A stretch of DNA of 64,000 nt. It comes from Defluviicoccus sp. GTDB taxonomy: Bacteria; Pseudomonadota; Alphaproteobacteria; MPNO01. Under the pieces are notes generated by a model. That model did no database searches. It saw only the letters and a list, made by a program, of their open reading frames with translations, and had not been told where the DNA came from. Location of the stretch: assembly GCA_022823775.1 (NCBI GenBank), contig JAJEHI010000010.1:1-64000 (forward strand). Reading direction: 5' to 3'. Made by a program: the position numbers and the translations under genes. How positions within the stretch are numbered: position 1 is the first letter of the stretch; every line of letters begins with the position of its first letter. Positions 1-8,848 of this stretch are shown here, in pieces.

Positions 1-112
1 CCCCTCTCCCCCGCGGGGAGAGGGTTAGGGGGTCCAGACCGGGTACATAGGTAACGGAATAGACCGGGGACATGGGTAACAGGTCTTGTGATCGGCGGGG
101 AGGGCCTTGCCG

Positions 113-1342
113 ATGGTTTGGAAGGAGACCTGTGTTGTGGAAGAACGGCTGCGTTTTGTGCTGGCGGTTGAGGCGGGAGAGGAGACGTTTGCGGCGCTCT
201 GCCGTCGCTTCGGTGTGAGCCGTCGTGTCGGTTACAAGTGGTATGCGCGCTATCGGCTGGAGGGGGTTTCGGGGTTATCGGACCGCTCGCGCGCGCCTGG
301 GCGGCGTCCGCACGCTTTGTCCGACGAGATCGCGGCTGCGTGCCTGGCGGTTCGGCGTGCGCATCCGCGCTGGGGTCCTGTGAAGGTTCGGGCGTGGCTC
401 GAGCGTCGCGATCCGGGGGTGGTGTGGCCGGCGGCGAGCACGATCGGGGCTCTGTTCGACCGCGAGGGTTTGACGGTGAAGCGCCGCTTGCGGCGCCGCG
501 CGGCGCCGCGGACCGTGCCGTTTGCGGCGTGCGCGGCGGCCAACGACGTGTGGTGCATCGACTTCAAGGGCTGGTTCCGGACCGGCGACGGGGCGCGCTG
601 CGAGCCGTTGACCCTGTCGGATGCGCACAGCCGCTACCTTCTGCGCTGCCAGGCGGTGGCGCGCGCCGATGCCGCCCATGTCTGGCCGATCCTGGACGCC
701 GCCTTCCGCGAGCATGGGTTGCCGCTGGCGCTGCGCTCGGACAACGGGGCGCCGTTCGCCTCGACCGGGGCGGGCGGGCTGTCGCGGCTCTCGGTTCTGG
801 CGATCAAGGCGGGGGTGCGGCCCGAGCGCATCGCGCCGGCCAAGCCGCAGCAGAACGGCCGCCACGAGCGTCTGCATCTGACGCTCAAGCAGGAGACCGC
901 GAGCCCGCCGGCCGCGAGCCTGCGCCGGCAGGCCGAGCGGTTCCGCGCCTTCCAGCGGCTGTACAACTTCGAGCGCCCCCATGCCGCGCTCGATCACAAC
1001 ACCCCGGCCGAGCGCTACCGGCCCGGCGGGCGCAGCTGGGACGGCATCCTCCGCGAGCCGCCCTCTCCGGACGACGCCGAGCGCCGCCGCGTGCGCCGCA
1101 ACGGCGAGATCAGGTGGAACGGCAACCTCATCTACATCAACCAGGCGCTCGCCGGCGAGCCCGTCGCGCTGATCGAGGACGAGGAAGGCCTCTGGCGGGT
1201 CCGCTACGGCCCTATCGAGCTCGGCCTCATCGACCGTCGCGGCGCCCGCCTGCGACAACCGAAACGGACGGCCCGTGGAGTTGTGGATAACCCAAGCGGG
1301 TTACCCACAACCCCACCGGCCCGGCAGCAAAAACCCGATTGA
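113..1342 (+). CDS. IS481-family DDE transposase
   Basis: This is the transposase that cuts and joins the ends of the surrounding element. The N-terminus (about residues 8-50) is a helix-turn-helix with the motif CRRFGVSRRVGYKW, followed by a second DNA-binding segment to about residue 125. The integrase core follows with catalytic D150 (in CIDFKGW), D210 (in RSDNGAPF) and E252 (in NGRHERLH). At 409 residues it is full length and uninterrupted, so it may be active. I chose the ATG at 113, behind an AGGG at 101-104; an in-frame TTG lies at 107. The last codons overlap a hairpin at 1280-1311. IS481 membership rests on the HTH-rve arrangement and is fairly safe; the subgroup is not determined. 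Confidence 0.9.
   Translation: MVWKETCVVEERLRFVLAVEAGEETFAALCRRFGVSRRVGYKWYARYRLEGVSGLSDRSRAPGRRPHALSDEIAAACLAVRRAHPRWGPVKVRAWLERRDPGVVWPAASTIGALFDREGLTVKRRLRRRAAPRTVPFAACAAANDVWCIDFKGWFRTGDGARCEPLTLSDAHSRYLLRCQAVARADAAHVWPILDAAFREHGLPLALRSDNGAPFASTGAGGLSRLSVLAIKAGVRPERIAPAKPQQNGRHERLHLTLKQETASPPAASLRRQAERFRAFQRLYNFERPHAALDHNTPAERYRPGGRSWDGILREPPSPDDAERRRVRRNGEIRWNGNLIYINQALAGEPVALIEDEEGLWRVRYGPIELGLIDRRGARLRQPKRTARGVVDNPSGLPTTPPARQQKPD
1280..1311. repeat. Hairpin inside the 3' end of the transposase gene
   Basis: Arms 1280-1293 and 1298-1311 are inverted repeats of 14 bases with one mismatch around a 4-base loop. The arms contain GGTAAC-like sequence that recalls the terminal repeats of the element. 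It lacks a T-run, so it is not a typical intrinsic terminator. It could be a regulatory hairpin or a remnant of an internal end. Confidence 0.6.
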
Positions 1343-1651
1343 AATCAGACCTGAACAAAACAAGAAAACTGTTACCCATGCCCCCGGTCAGAACTGTTAC
1401 CTATGTGCCCGGTTGCTCAAGGGTGAGGGTTCCCCCGTGAAAGCCTCCCTCATCCCGAGTAGGCGCGCTAGCGCCGTATCGAGGGACGGCCGCCACCCGC
1501 TTCTTTCACCCGTCATGGTCGGCGGAGGCCGAGCATGACGGCGGGGGCGGGGGGACGGGTGCCGCCCTCCCCCGGCCCCTCCCGCAAGCGGGAGGGGAGA
1601 AGGTAGGCAGGGAGACGGCGGGCGGGTCCCCTCTCCCCACCGGGGAGAGGG
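1343..1651. other. Gap between the insertion sequence and the amidohydrolase: IS right end plus palindromes
   Basis: I see no gene here. The stretch holds the right terminal repeats of the insertion sequence (to 1414), then GC-rich palindromes at 1565-1603 and 1628-1651. The second palindrome runs up to the stop codon of the minus-strand amidohydrolase gene at 1652. Confidence 0.7.
1565..1603. repeat. GC-rich palindrome, copy 1 (CTCCCGCAAGCGGGAG core)
   Basis: The core CTCCCGCAAGCGGGAG can form a hairpin. A nearly identical copy with one difference over about 39 bases lies at 55896-55934. In both places it sits next to a second palindrome type with the core CCCTCTCCCC-CGGGGAGAGGG. This is a REP-like intergenic repeat. 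Confidence 0.7.
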
Positions 1652-1667
1652 TCAGGGTGAGGGGGGG
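1628..1667. repeat. GC-rich palindrome, second type
   Basis: CCCCTCTCCCC followed by CGGGGAGAGGG makes an almost perfect hairpin. Related copies are at 1-33 (left of the insertion sequence) and about 55962-56000. It overlaps the stop region of the amidohydrolase gene and could also act as an mRNA 3' end stabiliser. Confidence 0.65.
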
Positions 1668-2887
1668 CCTTTCGAGCGGTAGCCGGCGGCGACGGTCTCC
1701 GGCAGGCGGAACAGGCGCCGTGCCGTCCCGCCCAGTATGCGGCGCTTGTCGGCCTCGCTCAGGATCGCCAGGTCGCCGACCGCGCCCGGCAGGTCCATGT
1801 CGGATGCGGGATAGTTGGAGGCGTAGATCAGGCTGTTGGGCGCGTCGATCGCCCGGTAGGCCGCCGCCAGCGCGTCTTCCCTGTCCGGCACCTCGACCGG
1901 ATTCGAGGTGTAGTACATCTCCCGCATGTATTCGCCCGGAAGGCGCTTCAGCGTCGGGCACTCGGAGCTCCGCATGCGGTATTCGTTGTCGAGCCGCATC
2001 GTCAGCCACGGCACCCAGGAGATACCCGAATCCATCCAGATCACGTTCATGCGGGGAAACCGCTCCGGCATGCCGTTCACGATCCAGTTGGTGCAGTGGA
2101 CGATGTTGTACCATTGCTGCGACAGCGCCTTGACGGCCATGAACTTGCTGACGGTGCGGAACAGCGGGTCTTCCCAGTCGGTTCCGCCGTGGAAGGCGAT
2201 CGGCAGGCCGGCCTCCTCGATCGCCGAGTAGACCGGCATGTAGGCGTTGTCGTGCACCGGTTTCTCGCGCAGCGACGTGACCTGGAACCCGGCGATACCG
2301 GGACGGTCCGCATAGGCTTCCACCGTCCGGAGAGCGTCGCGCGGCGCGTTGAACGGAAGCATGATCCAGCCGAGCAGCCGCGGCGATACCGGCAGGACCC
2401 GCTCGGTCAGCCAGCGGTTGTAGGCGCCGAGAACCCCGGCCTCGACCTCCGGCTGGGGGTGGAGGCCCATGATCTGGAGGCCGAACGGCGACAGCGCGGC
2501 CACGTCGACCCCCATCGCGTCCATCGCGCGGAGCGCGAGCTCGGCCGCCCGGTGGGTGCCGTCGCCGGGGGTGGTTTCGAGGCGGCGCAGGATGTCGCGC
2601 GTGATCCTCCCGCCGACCTCGTGATAGGCGACGCGGTCGAGCGGGAACCGCGCCGCCTGCCGGGCCGCGCCCTGCGCGCTCCGCGCGAGCTGGCGGACGA
2701 TCGGGTCCTCGATCAGCGGAATGATCTCGACGATCGACTCTTTCTCGTAGACATGCGCATCGGCGTCGACCACCAGCATGCCGTCGATGCCGGCCTCCGC
2801 CCGGCGGCGCGCGTTGGCGAGATGATCGCCGGTGTGAAAGGTCTCGGCGGCGAGGCCGGCCGCTCCGCCGGGCCCGGGAATTTCCAT
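1652..2887 (-). CDS. Amidohydrolase-2 family metal-dependent hydrolase or decarboxylase
   Basis: This looks like a TIM-barrel protein of the amidohydrolase-2 group, which includes aromatic-acid decarboxylases and lactone hydrolases. The metal motif near the N-terminus is DADAHVYE (residues 41-48), a variant of the usual DxHxH. A further His lies in AFHGGTDW (H233), and the C-terminal SNYPASDMD region resembles the SDxPH segment of the family. It is 411 residues long. The dehydrogenase gene lies 19 bases upstream on the same strand, suggesting a two-gene catabolic unit. The substrate cannot be told from sequence. Start ATG at 2887; an internal ATG just before the metal motif is less likely because it would remove most of the region ahead of the first strand. 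Confidence 0.8.
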   Translation of the reverse strand: MEIPGPGGAAGLAAETFHTGDHLANARRRAEAGIDGMLVVDADAHVYEKESIVEIIPLIEDPIVRQLARSAQGAARQAARFPLDRVAYHEVGGRITRDILRRLETTPGDGTHRAAELALRAMDAMGVDVAALSPFGLQIMGLHPQPEVEAGVLGAYNRWLTERVLPVSPRLLGWIMLPFNAPRDALRTVEAYADRPGIAGFQVTSLREKPVHDNAYMPVYSAIEEAGLPIAFHGGTDWEDPLFRTVSKFMAVKALSQQWYNIVHCTNWIVNGMPERFPRMNVIWMDSGISWVPWLTMRLDNEYRMRSSECPTLKRLPGEYMREMYYTSNPVEVPDREDALAAAYRAIDAPNSLIYASNYPASDMDLPGAVGDLAILSEADKRRILGGTARRLFRLPETVAAGYRSKGPPSP

Positions 2888-2906
2888 GCCTGCCCCCGCG
2901 CGGGTT

Positions 2907-3695
2907 TCAGTGCATCGACTGGCCGCCGTCGACGTTGACGGTCTGGCCGGTGATGAAGTCGGACCCCGCCGACATCAGGAACATGACCGCGCCGACCAGA
3001 TCGTCGGGATACTGGTGGCGGCGGATGATGCGTCCGGGCGGGGGTTCGTTCTTCTGGGCGTAGTCGCCGGAGGAGGCGACCTGGGTATCGCTCAGCGTGA
3101 AGCCCGGGGTGATCGCGTTGACGCAGATATTGTAGGGGCCGACCTCGGTCGCGAGCGAGCGGGTGAGCCCGATCACCCCGGCCTTGGAGGTCGAGTAGTC
3201 GAGCCGGTTGGGCGCGCCCATCCAGAACCGGCCGGACGAGATGTTGACGATCTTGCCGCCGCCCTGCTCCCGCATTTGCGGGACCACCGCGCGGCAGCAG
3301 ACGAAGATGCCGCGCAGATTGACTTCCATCACGCGATCCCAGCGCTCGACGTCGATCTCCATCCAGTCGCCGCGCGGCAGCACGCTCATCAGCGAGGCGT
3401 TGTTGAGCAGCCCGTCGATCCGCCCGAAGCTGTCGATCGCGGTCCGGGCCATGCGCTCGGCCTGACCGGCGTCGCTCACGTCGGTCGCGCACGCAACCGC
3501 CTCGCCGCCGGCGGTCCGGATCGCCGCCACCGTGTCGTCGTTGGCCTCGGCGTCGATGTCGGCGACCACGATCCTGGCGCCGGCCTCGGCCATGCGCTCG
3601 CAATAGACCCGGCCGATCCCCTTGCCGCCGCCGGTGACGATTATCGTCCGGTCCCGGACGCTGAGCAGATTTGCGCTGTCGAATCCGTCTTTCAT
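2907..3695 (-). CDS. Short-chain dehydrogenase/reductase (SDR)
   Basis: This is an NAD(P)-dependent oxidoreductase of the classical SDR family, 262 residues. The Rossmann nucleotide motif is TGGGKGIG (about residues 21-28). An aspartate in VVADID at the end of strand 2 favours NAD over NADP. The NNAS motif (LLNNAS) and the catalytic YSTSK are present, with a serine (NISSG) before them. The C-terminus ends in GQTVNVDGG, typical of the family. It is followed closely by the amidohydrolase gene, so the two probably act on one pathway. The substrate is unknown. Confidence 0.9.
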   Translation of the reverse strand: MKDGFDSANLLSVRDRTIIVTGGGKGIGRVYCERMAEAGARIVVADIDAEANDDTVAAIRTAGGEAVACATDVSDAGQAERMARTAIDSFGRIDGLLNNASLMSVLPRGDWMEIDVERWDRVMEVNLRGIFVCCRAVVPQMREQGGGKIVNISSGRFWMGAPNRLDYSTSKAGVIGLTRSLATEVGPYNICVNAITPGFTLSDTQVASSGDYAQKNEPPPGRIIRRHQYPDDLVGAVMFLMSAGSDFITGQTVNVDGGQSMH

Positions 3696-3759
3696 GCCCG
3701 CTCCGCCGGTTGAAATGCGGCGGGATTATCCCCGCCCGGAAACCCGGATGTCCAGCCGG

Positions 3760-4107
3760 CTAGGGGCCGAAGGTGCGGTACAGCCAGGCGGCGATCTCGC
3801 CCTCCAGGGGGAAGGACAGCATGCCGAGCACCGAATAGCCGAGCAGCCAGGGCATCAGATAGAACCGGATCATGTAGAAAAACCAGGCGACATAGAGCGG
3901 AACCATCGGCTCGATCAGGAAGCCGGGCGTGATCGGACGGAACAGGCGGATGATCGGATCCGTCATCCGCACGAAGACCCGCATGAAAAAGAACGGCGAA
4001 TTCGTCGGCAGGAAGATGTTCATCCCGAAACGGCCGATCAGCGTCCACATGATCGCGCCCAGAACGTAATCCTGGACGACCGCCCAGACCGGAAACGCCC
4101 CGCTCAT
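3760..4107 (-). CDS. YggT-like small membrane protein
   Basis: A 115-residue membrane protein. The segment around residues 40-90 (VRMTDPIIRLFRPITPG, then long hydrophobic stretches) resembles the DP-x-L-R-P-x-R-P motif of the YggT family, whose role is poorly known. It has two or three predicted membrane spans. It stands between the dehydrogenase and the symporter genes on the same strand, with a hairpin terminator between it and the symporter, so it is probably transcribed separately from the symporter. The YggT assignment is by motif only. Confidence 0.6.
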   Translation of the reverse strand: MSGAFPVWAVVQDYVLGAIMWTLIGRFGMNIFLPTNSPFFFMRVFVRMTDPIIRLFRPITPGFLIEPMVPLYVAWFFYMIRFYLMPWLLGYSVLGMLSFPLEGEIAAWLYRTFGP

Positions 4108-4140
4108 CTGCCGCCTCTCGCCGCGCGTCGCGCGCTGGAT

Positions 4141-4177
4141 AAAAGAAACCGGGGGCGGAACCTCGTTCCGCCCCCGG
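4141..4177 (-). terminator. Rho-independent terminator of the symporter operon
   Basis: Read on the minus strand, a perfect 13-base-pair GC-rich stem (4177-4165 with 4161-4149) closes a 3-base loop and is followed by TTTCTTTT (4148-4141). It lies just after the symporter stop codon at 4201. Confidence 0.9.
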
Positions 4178-4200
4178 CAAGAGTCACGCGTCGGTTTACG

Positions 4201-6012
4201 CTAGTGCGACGCCTCCAGAATGGTCGACCCGCTGGGATCGCGGGTGTTGTCGACCATCTGCTGGATCTCCTCGTCGGGCGCCGGCGTCATCAGGCTGACG
4301 ACCACCATGGCCACCAGGCTGACCGGCATGCCGACGATGCCGAACCGGAGATGGTCCAGACCGATCCACGTCTCGCCGGTGGTGTAGGTCCACCAGAGGT
4401 AGATCGACCCGGCCGCGAAGCCCAGCACCATGCCCGCGATCGCGCCCGCCGTCGTTGCCCGTTTCCACCACACGCCCAGGACGAGCGGGAAGAACAGGCC
4501 AGAGCAGGCGAAACAGAACGCCCAGGCGACGGCTCCCAGAATACCGGTGAGCTGCAGGCTGGCGACCGCGGCGCCGAGAGCGCCGATCACGATCAGCAAC
4601 ACGCGCGCGACGATCAGACGCCGCGCGGTGTCGGCCTTCGGATCGATGATCTTGTAGTACAGATCGTGGCTCAGCGCGTTGGCGATGGCGAGCAGCAGAC
4701 CGTCCGCCGTCGACATGGCGGCCGCCATGCCGCCGGCCGCGACCAGACCGGAGATCACATACGGCAGCCCCGCGATCTCGGGCGTGGCCAGCACGACGAT
4801 GTCGGGCCGCATGAAGAACTCGTTGATCTGCAGAATGCCGTCCTTGTTGCCGTCGGTCACCGCGAGCATGCCCACGGATGTCCACTGCTTGATCCATTCG
4901 AGGTTTTGCACGTGCTCGATGGACTTGCCGATGACGGCGGTCGCGAGGTTCGGATCGAACAGCTGCAGCTTGGTCAGCGTGGCGAGCGCCGGCGCCGTGA
5001 AGTACAGCAGGAAGATGAAGAACAGCGACCACGACACGGAACGACGCGCCGCGCGAACCGTCGGCGTGGTGAAGTAGCGCATCAGGATGTGCGGCAGCGA
5101 TGCCGTGCCCGCCATCATGGAGAGCGCCAGGGTGACGAACTTCCAGTTATAGAGCGCGCTGTCCGCCGGTCCGTTGTGCAGGCTGGTGACGATTTTCACC
5201 CCGGGCACCGATTCCACCGCGGCCGCGCCGACGCCGAGCAACGGCTCGAGTTCGGTGATCCGCGCCACGGCCTCGCCGTAGGTGAAGTGCGGAATCACGC
5301 CGAAGCCCTGCGCGTTCGACATCCAGATGACCGGCACGAGGTAGGCGATGATCAGCACGATGTACTGCGCCACCTGCGTCCAGGTCACCGCCCGCATCCC
5401 GCCGAGCATCGAGCAGAGCAGGATGCCCAGCAGACCGAACCAGACGCCGACCTCGAACGGGATGTGCAGCGCGCGCGCCGCGATCGTCCCGGTGGCGTTG
5501 ATCTGCGCCGTCACATAGGTGAAGGAGGTGACCACGAGGATGATGACGGCCACGAACCGCGCCGTGTTTCCGCCGTACCGCGTCCCGATGAAGTCGGGCA
5601 CCGTGTAGCAGCCGAACTTGCGCAGATAGGGCGCGAGCAGCGAGTTCACCAGCACATAGCCGCCGGTCCAGCCGACCACGAAGGCGAGATAGCCGTGCCC
5701 GCCGAAATAAATGCCGCCCGCAAGCGCCACGAAGGAGGCGCCGGACATCCAGTCGGCCGCGGTCGCCATCCCGTTGAACACAGGGGGCACTTCGCGCCCG
5801 GCCACGTAATAGGCCGACACCTGCATGGTGCGCGAGAGCCAGCCGATGCCCGCGTAAATGACGACGGTGAAGATGACGAACAGGATGCCGATGGTGTCGG
5901 CGCCGACCCCCATCTGCTCCAGAATCGCCATCAGGATGATAAAAACCACGAATCCGCCGGTGTACAAGCCGTAGATCTTGGGCAGATTCTGGATGAAGTT
6001 CCCCTTGAACAT
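4201..6012 (-). CDS. Sodium:solute symporter, large subunit (acetate/monocarboxylate type)
   Basis: An inner-membrane secondary transporter of the SSS family, 603 residues with about 13 hydrophobic helices. Typical segments are AADWMSGASFVALAG near residue 90 and MAAAMSTADGLLLAIANA in the middle of the C-terminal half. The gene is preceded 11 bases upstream by a DUF4212 small subunit, which in known examples marks the subgroup related to cation/acetate symporters such as ActP. Acetate or another short monocarboxylate is a likely substrate but is not proven. A strong terminator follows. Confidence 0.88.
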   Translation of the reverse strand: MFKGNFIQNLPKIYGLYTGGFVVFIILMAILEQMGVGADTIGILFVIFTVVIYAGIGWLSRTMQVSAYYVAGREVPPVFNGMATAADWMSGASFVALAGGIYFGGHGYLAFVVGWTGGYVLVNSLLAPYLRKFGCYTVPDFIGTRYGGNTARFVAVIILVVTSFTYVTAQINATGTIAARALHIPFEVGVWFGLLGILLCSMLGGMRAVTWTQVAQYIVLIIAYLVPVIWMSNAQGFGVIPHFTYGEAVARITELEPLLGVGAAAVESVPGVKIVTSLHNGPADSALYNWKFVTLALSMMAGTASLPHILMRYFTTPTVRAARRSVSWSLFFIFLLYFTAPALATLTKLQLFDPNLATAVIGKSIEHVQNLEWIKQWTSVGMLAVTDGNKDGILQINEFFMRPDIVVLATPEIAGLPYVISGLVAAGGMAAAMSTADGLLLAIANALSHDLYYKIIDPKADTARRLIVARVLLIVIGALGAAVASLQLTGILGAVAWAFCFACSGLFFPLVLGVWWKRATTAGAIAGMVLGFAAGSIYLWWTYTTGETWIGLDHLRFGIVGMPVSLVAMVVVSLMTPAPDEEIQQMVDNTRDPSGSTILEASH

Positions 6013-6023
6013 GGCGATCTCTC

Positions 6024-6296
6024 CTAGCCCTCTGTCTCGTCGCCGGAGAGACCGGCGTCGGAGTCGATCTTGTCCTGCTGCCAGTTCTGGTAGAAGATCA
6101 GCAGAACGAAAATGATCAGAGAGCCTTGGACTGCGAGATAGTAGCCCAGCGGGAATCCGATGAAGGACACCCCGTTAAGGCTCTTGGCGAACCAGTGCAC
6201 CAGGAGGGAGAAGACGAACCAGATCACCAGCACGATGATCGTGAGGTTTCTGGTCCTCTCCCAGTGGCGGGCCCGCTGGCCTGACGAGTCGGACAT
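6024..6296 (-). CDS. DUF4212 small subunit of the sodium:solute symporter
   Basis: A 90-residue protein with two membrane helices. It has the family layout: a basic HWERTRNLT start, a WFVFSLLVHW helix, the conserved GFPLGYY turn and a second helix ending in FYQNWQQDKID. DUF4212 proteins are found next to symporters of the ActP-like group and are regarded as a partner subunit. It lies 11 bases ahead of the large subunit on the same strand, so the two are co-transcribed. Confidence 0.88.
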   Translation of the reverse strand: MSDSSGQRARHWERTRNLTIIVLVIWFVFSLLVHWFAKSLNGVSFIGFPLGYYLAVQGSLIIFVLLIFYQNWQQDKIDSDAGLSGDETEG

Positions 6297-6460
6297 GCGA
6301 CACCATCCTTTTTGCGTCTGCGGTTAAGCGTTCCCCTCATTAGAAACCCAGCCTTCTCGGAAGACCGGGCGCATAGCACCGGGAACTTTCGCAACGCTCG
6401 GGAAATGTGTCAAGATAAAGACATGCGGCGCTATCGGACGACCCGCCGGGCGGCCCCCTG

Positions 6461-7108
6461 ATGTTGTCGCTGCTCGCCCGCCTCCAGGGCCCGTTCAAGA
6501 GCATCGCGGAGCGTTTCGACAGGACGCCCATCGACTCGGTCGAGCGCCTCAACCGGTTCGCCCGCACCCGTGCGTCTTACGTGGCCCAGACCGCCCTCTT
6601 CGAATATCTCAAGGCGCGAATGGGGACGCAGTTCCGCGAATATTTCATGGACGACGAGTTCTCGCGGGCGATCCACGATTCGTCGGTGAAGGTCTTCGTG
6701 TCCAGCCTGTCGGACCTGACGGTCCATGTCGTCGCGGTGGTGGCGGACGGTCAGCGACTGCCGCCTTCCGACTCCGAGGCGATGGCGCGGCAATGCTTCG
6801 ATCGGGGGATGCTCGACGGGCTGGCCGACGTGGACGGCCGGAAGATTCCCCCGGACGCCCGAAGCCGGTTCGACCGGAGACTCCGCGAGACGGACTGGTT
6901 CGAGGCCGCGGCCGGCAACGCGGCCTTCGCCCTCAGCCCGGCGGACCTGGTTCGATACGCGCCCGTCGTCGAGCAATTCAAGAAGCTGGACCGCCAGGTC
7001 GTCTCCACCTCGATCGGCCACAAATGGCGCGAGGTCCGCATCGCGTTCCGGGACCGCGCGGTTCCGGAGCGGATCGCGGCCGACTGGCGGACCGTCTCCG
7101 GTGCATAG
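6461..7108 (+). CDS. Conserved-looking protein of unknown function
   Basis: A 215-residue soluble protein that I do not recognise. The N-terminus is basic and helical (RLNRFARTRASYVAQTALF), there is no signal peptide or membrane span, and acidic and aromatic residues are evenly spread. Codon use matches the neighbours. It lies 57 bases ahead of ettA on the same strand and is divergent from the symporter. The N-terminal part resembles proteins annotated only as hypothetical in alphaproteobacteria; I infer no function. Confidence 0.6.
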   Translation: MLSLLARLQGPFKSIAERFDRTPIDSVERLNRFARTRASYVAQTALFEYLKARMGTQFREYFMDDEFSRAIHDSSVKVFVSSLSDLTVHVVAVVADGQRLPPSDSEAMARQCFDRGMLDGLADVDGRKIPPDARSRFDRRLRETDWFEAAAGNAAFALSPADLVRYAPVVEQFKKLDRQVVSTSIGHKWREVRIAFRDRAVPERIAADWRTVSGA

Positions 7109-7165
7109 GGGAACGCGCCGGGCGGGATACGCCGCCCGCCCGGTCCGAAACCGGCGGTCCGTGCC

Positions 7166-8848
7166 GTGAGCGGCCCGCAATATGTCTACGTCATGCGCCG
7201 GCTCGGCATGAGCTACGCCGGCGGGCGGGACGTGCTGAACGATATTTCGCTGGCCTTCCTGCCGGGCGCCAAGATCGGCGTGCTCGGTCTCAACGGCGCG
7301 GGCAAGTCCACCCTGCTGCGGATCATGGCCGGGCTCGAAACGGAGTATCGGGGCGAGGCGTGGGCCGCCGATTCGATCCGCATCGGCCATCTCGCGCAGG
7401 AACCCGAGCTCGACCCCTCCAGGAACGTGCTCGAGAACGTCATGGAGGGCGTGGCCGAAACGCGGGACCTGCTGGCCCGTTTCGAGGCGGTGAGCGCGCG
7501 CTTCGCCGAACCGCTCGACGACGAGGCGATGAACGCCCTGATAGAGGAACAGAGCGCGCTCCAGGAACGGATCGACGCGGCGGACGCCTGGGATATCGAT
7601 CGCAAGGTCGAGATCGCGATGGACGCTCTGCGCTGCCCGCCGGGGGAGACCGACGTCGCGACGCTGTCGGGCGGCGAGCGGCGCCGGGTGGCGCTGTGCC
7701 GGCTGCTGCTGGGCGCGCCGGACCTCTTGTTGCTCGACGAGCCGACCAATCATCTCGACGCCGAATCGGTCGCGTGGCTCGAACGCTTCCTGCACGACTA
7801 TCCGGGCACGGTCGTCGCGATCACCCACGACCGTTACTTCCTCGACAACGTCGCCGGCTGGATCCTCGAGCTCGACCGCGGGCGGGGCATCCCCTGGCAG
7901 GGAAACTATTCCTCCTGGCTGGAACAGAAGGAGACCCGCCTGGCCCGGGAGGAAAAGAGTGAATCGGCGCGCCGGCGGACCCTGGCCCGCGAGCTCGAAT
8001 GGATACGCGCCACGCCGCGGGCGCGCCAGGCGAAGAGCAAGGCGCGCATCGCCGCATACGAGACGCTGCTCGCGGAAGCCAACGACAGGGCGCCCGAGAC
8101 CGCCCAGATCGTCATACCCCCCGGACCCCGGCTGGGAGACCTCGTCATCGAGGCGCGCGGCCTGACCAAGGGATACGGCGACCGGGTCCTGATCGACGGG
8201 CTGGACTTCAGGCTCCCGGCCGGAGGCATCGTCGGCGTGATCGGGGCGAACGGCGCGGGCAAGACGACGCTGTTCCGCATGATCGCGGGCGACGAGACCC
8301 CGGATTCGGGAACGCTGCGGATCGGCGAAACCGTGACGCTCGGCCATGTCGACCAGTCGCGCGACAGTCTCGATCCCGACAAATCGGTGTGGGAAGAGAT
8401 CGCGGAAGGCGAGGCGGAAGTGACGATGGGCGCCCGCAAGATGGCTTCGCGCGCCTATGTCGGGGCGTTCAACTTCCGGGGGCCGGATCAGCAGAAAAAG
8501 GTCGGCCAACTCTCCGGGGGCGAACGCAACCGGGTCCACCTCGCCAAGCTGCTGAAGTCGGGCGCCAACCTGCTCCTCCTCGACGAGCCCACCAACGACC
8601 TCGACGTCGACACGCTCCGGGCGCTCGAGGATGCGCTGGCCTCTTTCGCCGGATGCGCCGTCGTGATCAGCCACGACCGGTGGTTCCTCGACCGCATCGC
8701 CACCCACATGCTGGCGTTCGAGGGCGACGGCAGGGCGGTCTGGTTCGAGGGCAATTACGAGGACTACGAGGCGGATCGCCGGCGCCGCCTCGGCGAGGAG
8801 GCGGAACGGCCGCGCCGCTTCAGATACAAGCCGCTGGCACGCGGGTGA
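7166..8848 (+). CDS. ettA: Energy-dependent translational throttle protein EttA (ABC-F)
   Basis: A soluble ABC-F ATPase that binds the ribosomal E site and gates entry into the elongation cycle according to ATP/ADP state. It has 560 residues, close to the family length of about 555, and starts MSGPQYVYVMRRLG much like known EttA. Two ATPase domains are visible: Walker A GLNGAGKST (about residue 40) and GANGAGKTT (about 361), signatures LSGGERRRV (about 166) and LSGGERNRV (about 450), with Walker B LLLLDEPTNHLD and LLLLDEPTNDLD. The linker between them is rich in basic residues. The start is a GTG. No membrane domain is present, as expected for ABC-F. Confidence 0.93.
   Translation: MSGPQYVYVMRRLGMSYAGGRDVLNDISLAFLPGAKIGVLGLNGAGKSTLLRIMAGLETEYRGEAWAADSIRIGHLAQEPELDPSRNVLENVMEGVAETRDLLARFEAVSARFAEPLDDEAMNALIEEQSALQERIDAADAWDIDRKVEIAMDALRCPPGETDVATLSGGERRRVALCRLLLGAPDLLLLDEPTNHLDAESVAWLERFLHDYPGTVVAITHDRYFLDNVAGWILELDRGRGIPWQGNYSSWLEQKETRLAREEKSESARRRTLARELEWIRATPRARQAKSKARIAAYETLLAEANDRAPETAQIVIPPGPRLGDLVIEARGLTKGYGDRVLIDGLDFRLPAGGIVGVIGANGAGKTTLFRMIAGDETPDSGTLRIGETVTLGHVDQSRDSLDPDKSVWEEIAEGEAEVTMGARKMASRAYVGAFNFRGPDQQKKVGQLSGGERNRVHLAKLLKSGANLLLLDEPTNDLDVDTLRALEDALASFAGCAVVISHDRWFLDRIATHMLAFEGDGRAVWFEGNYEDYEADRRRRLGEEAERPRRFRYKPLARG

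Larger units (their letters stand above)
37..1414 (+). mobile_element. IS481-type insertion sequence with doubled terminal repeats
   Basis: A single transposase gene is bracketed by inverted repeats. Each end carries two related 19-base copies: 37-55 and 62-80 on the left, 1371-1389 and 1396-1414 on the right. The outer pair matches at 17 of 19 positions and the inner pair at 18 of 19. The limits given are the outer edges of the repeats; the exact ends may lie a few bases away. I see no convincing target-site duplication. The flanks resemble halves of the GC-rich palindromes found elsewhere in the window, so the element may have landed in one. Confidence 0.8.

Noticed and set aside
1282-1290. 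DnaA box (TGTGGATAA) and possible replication origin
   Set aside because: A single box inside the transposase gene hairpin; no other boxes, AT-rich unwinding region or dnaA/dnaN neighbours.
37-1420. Target-site duplication flanking the insertion sequence
   Set aside because: The bases just outside the terminal repeats do not match each other in any obvious way.
3622-6027. Long plus-strand open frame of 801 codons opposite the symporter genes
   Set aside because: It is a GC-rich shadow: the sequence is full of Arg, His, Asp and Gln runs, has no domain pattern, and the opposite strand encodes a clear membrane transporter with family motifs.
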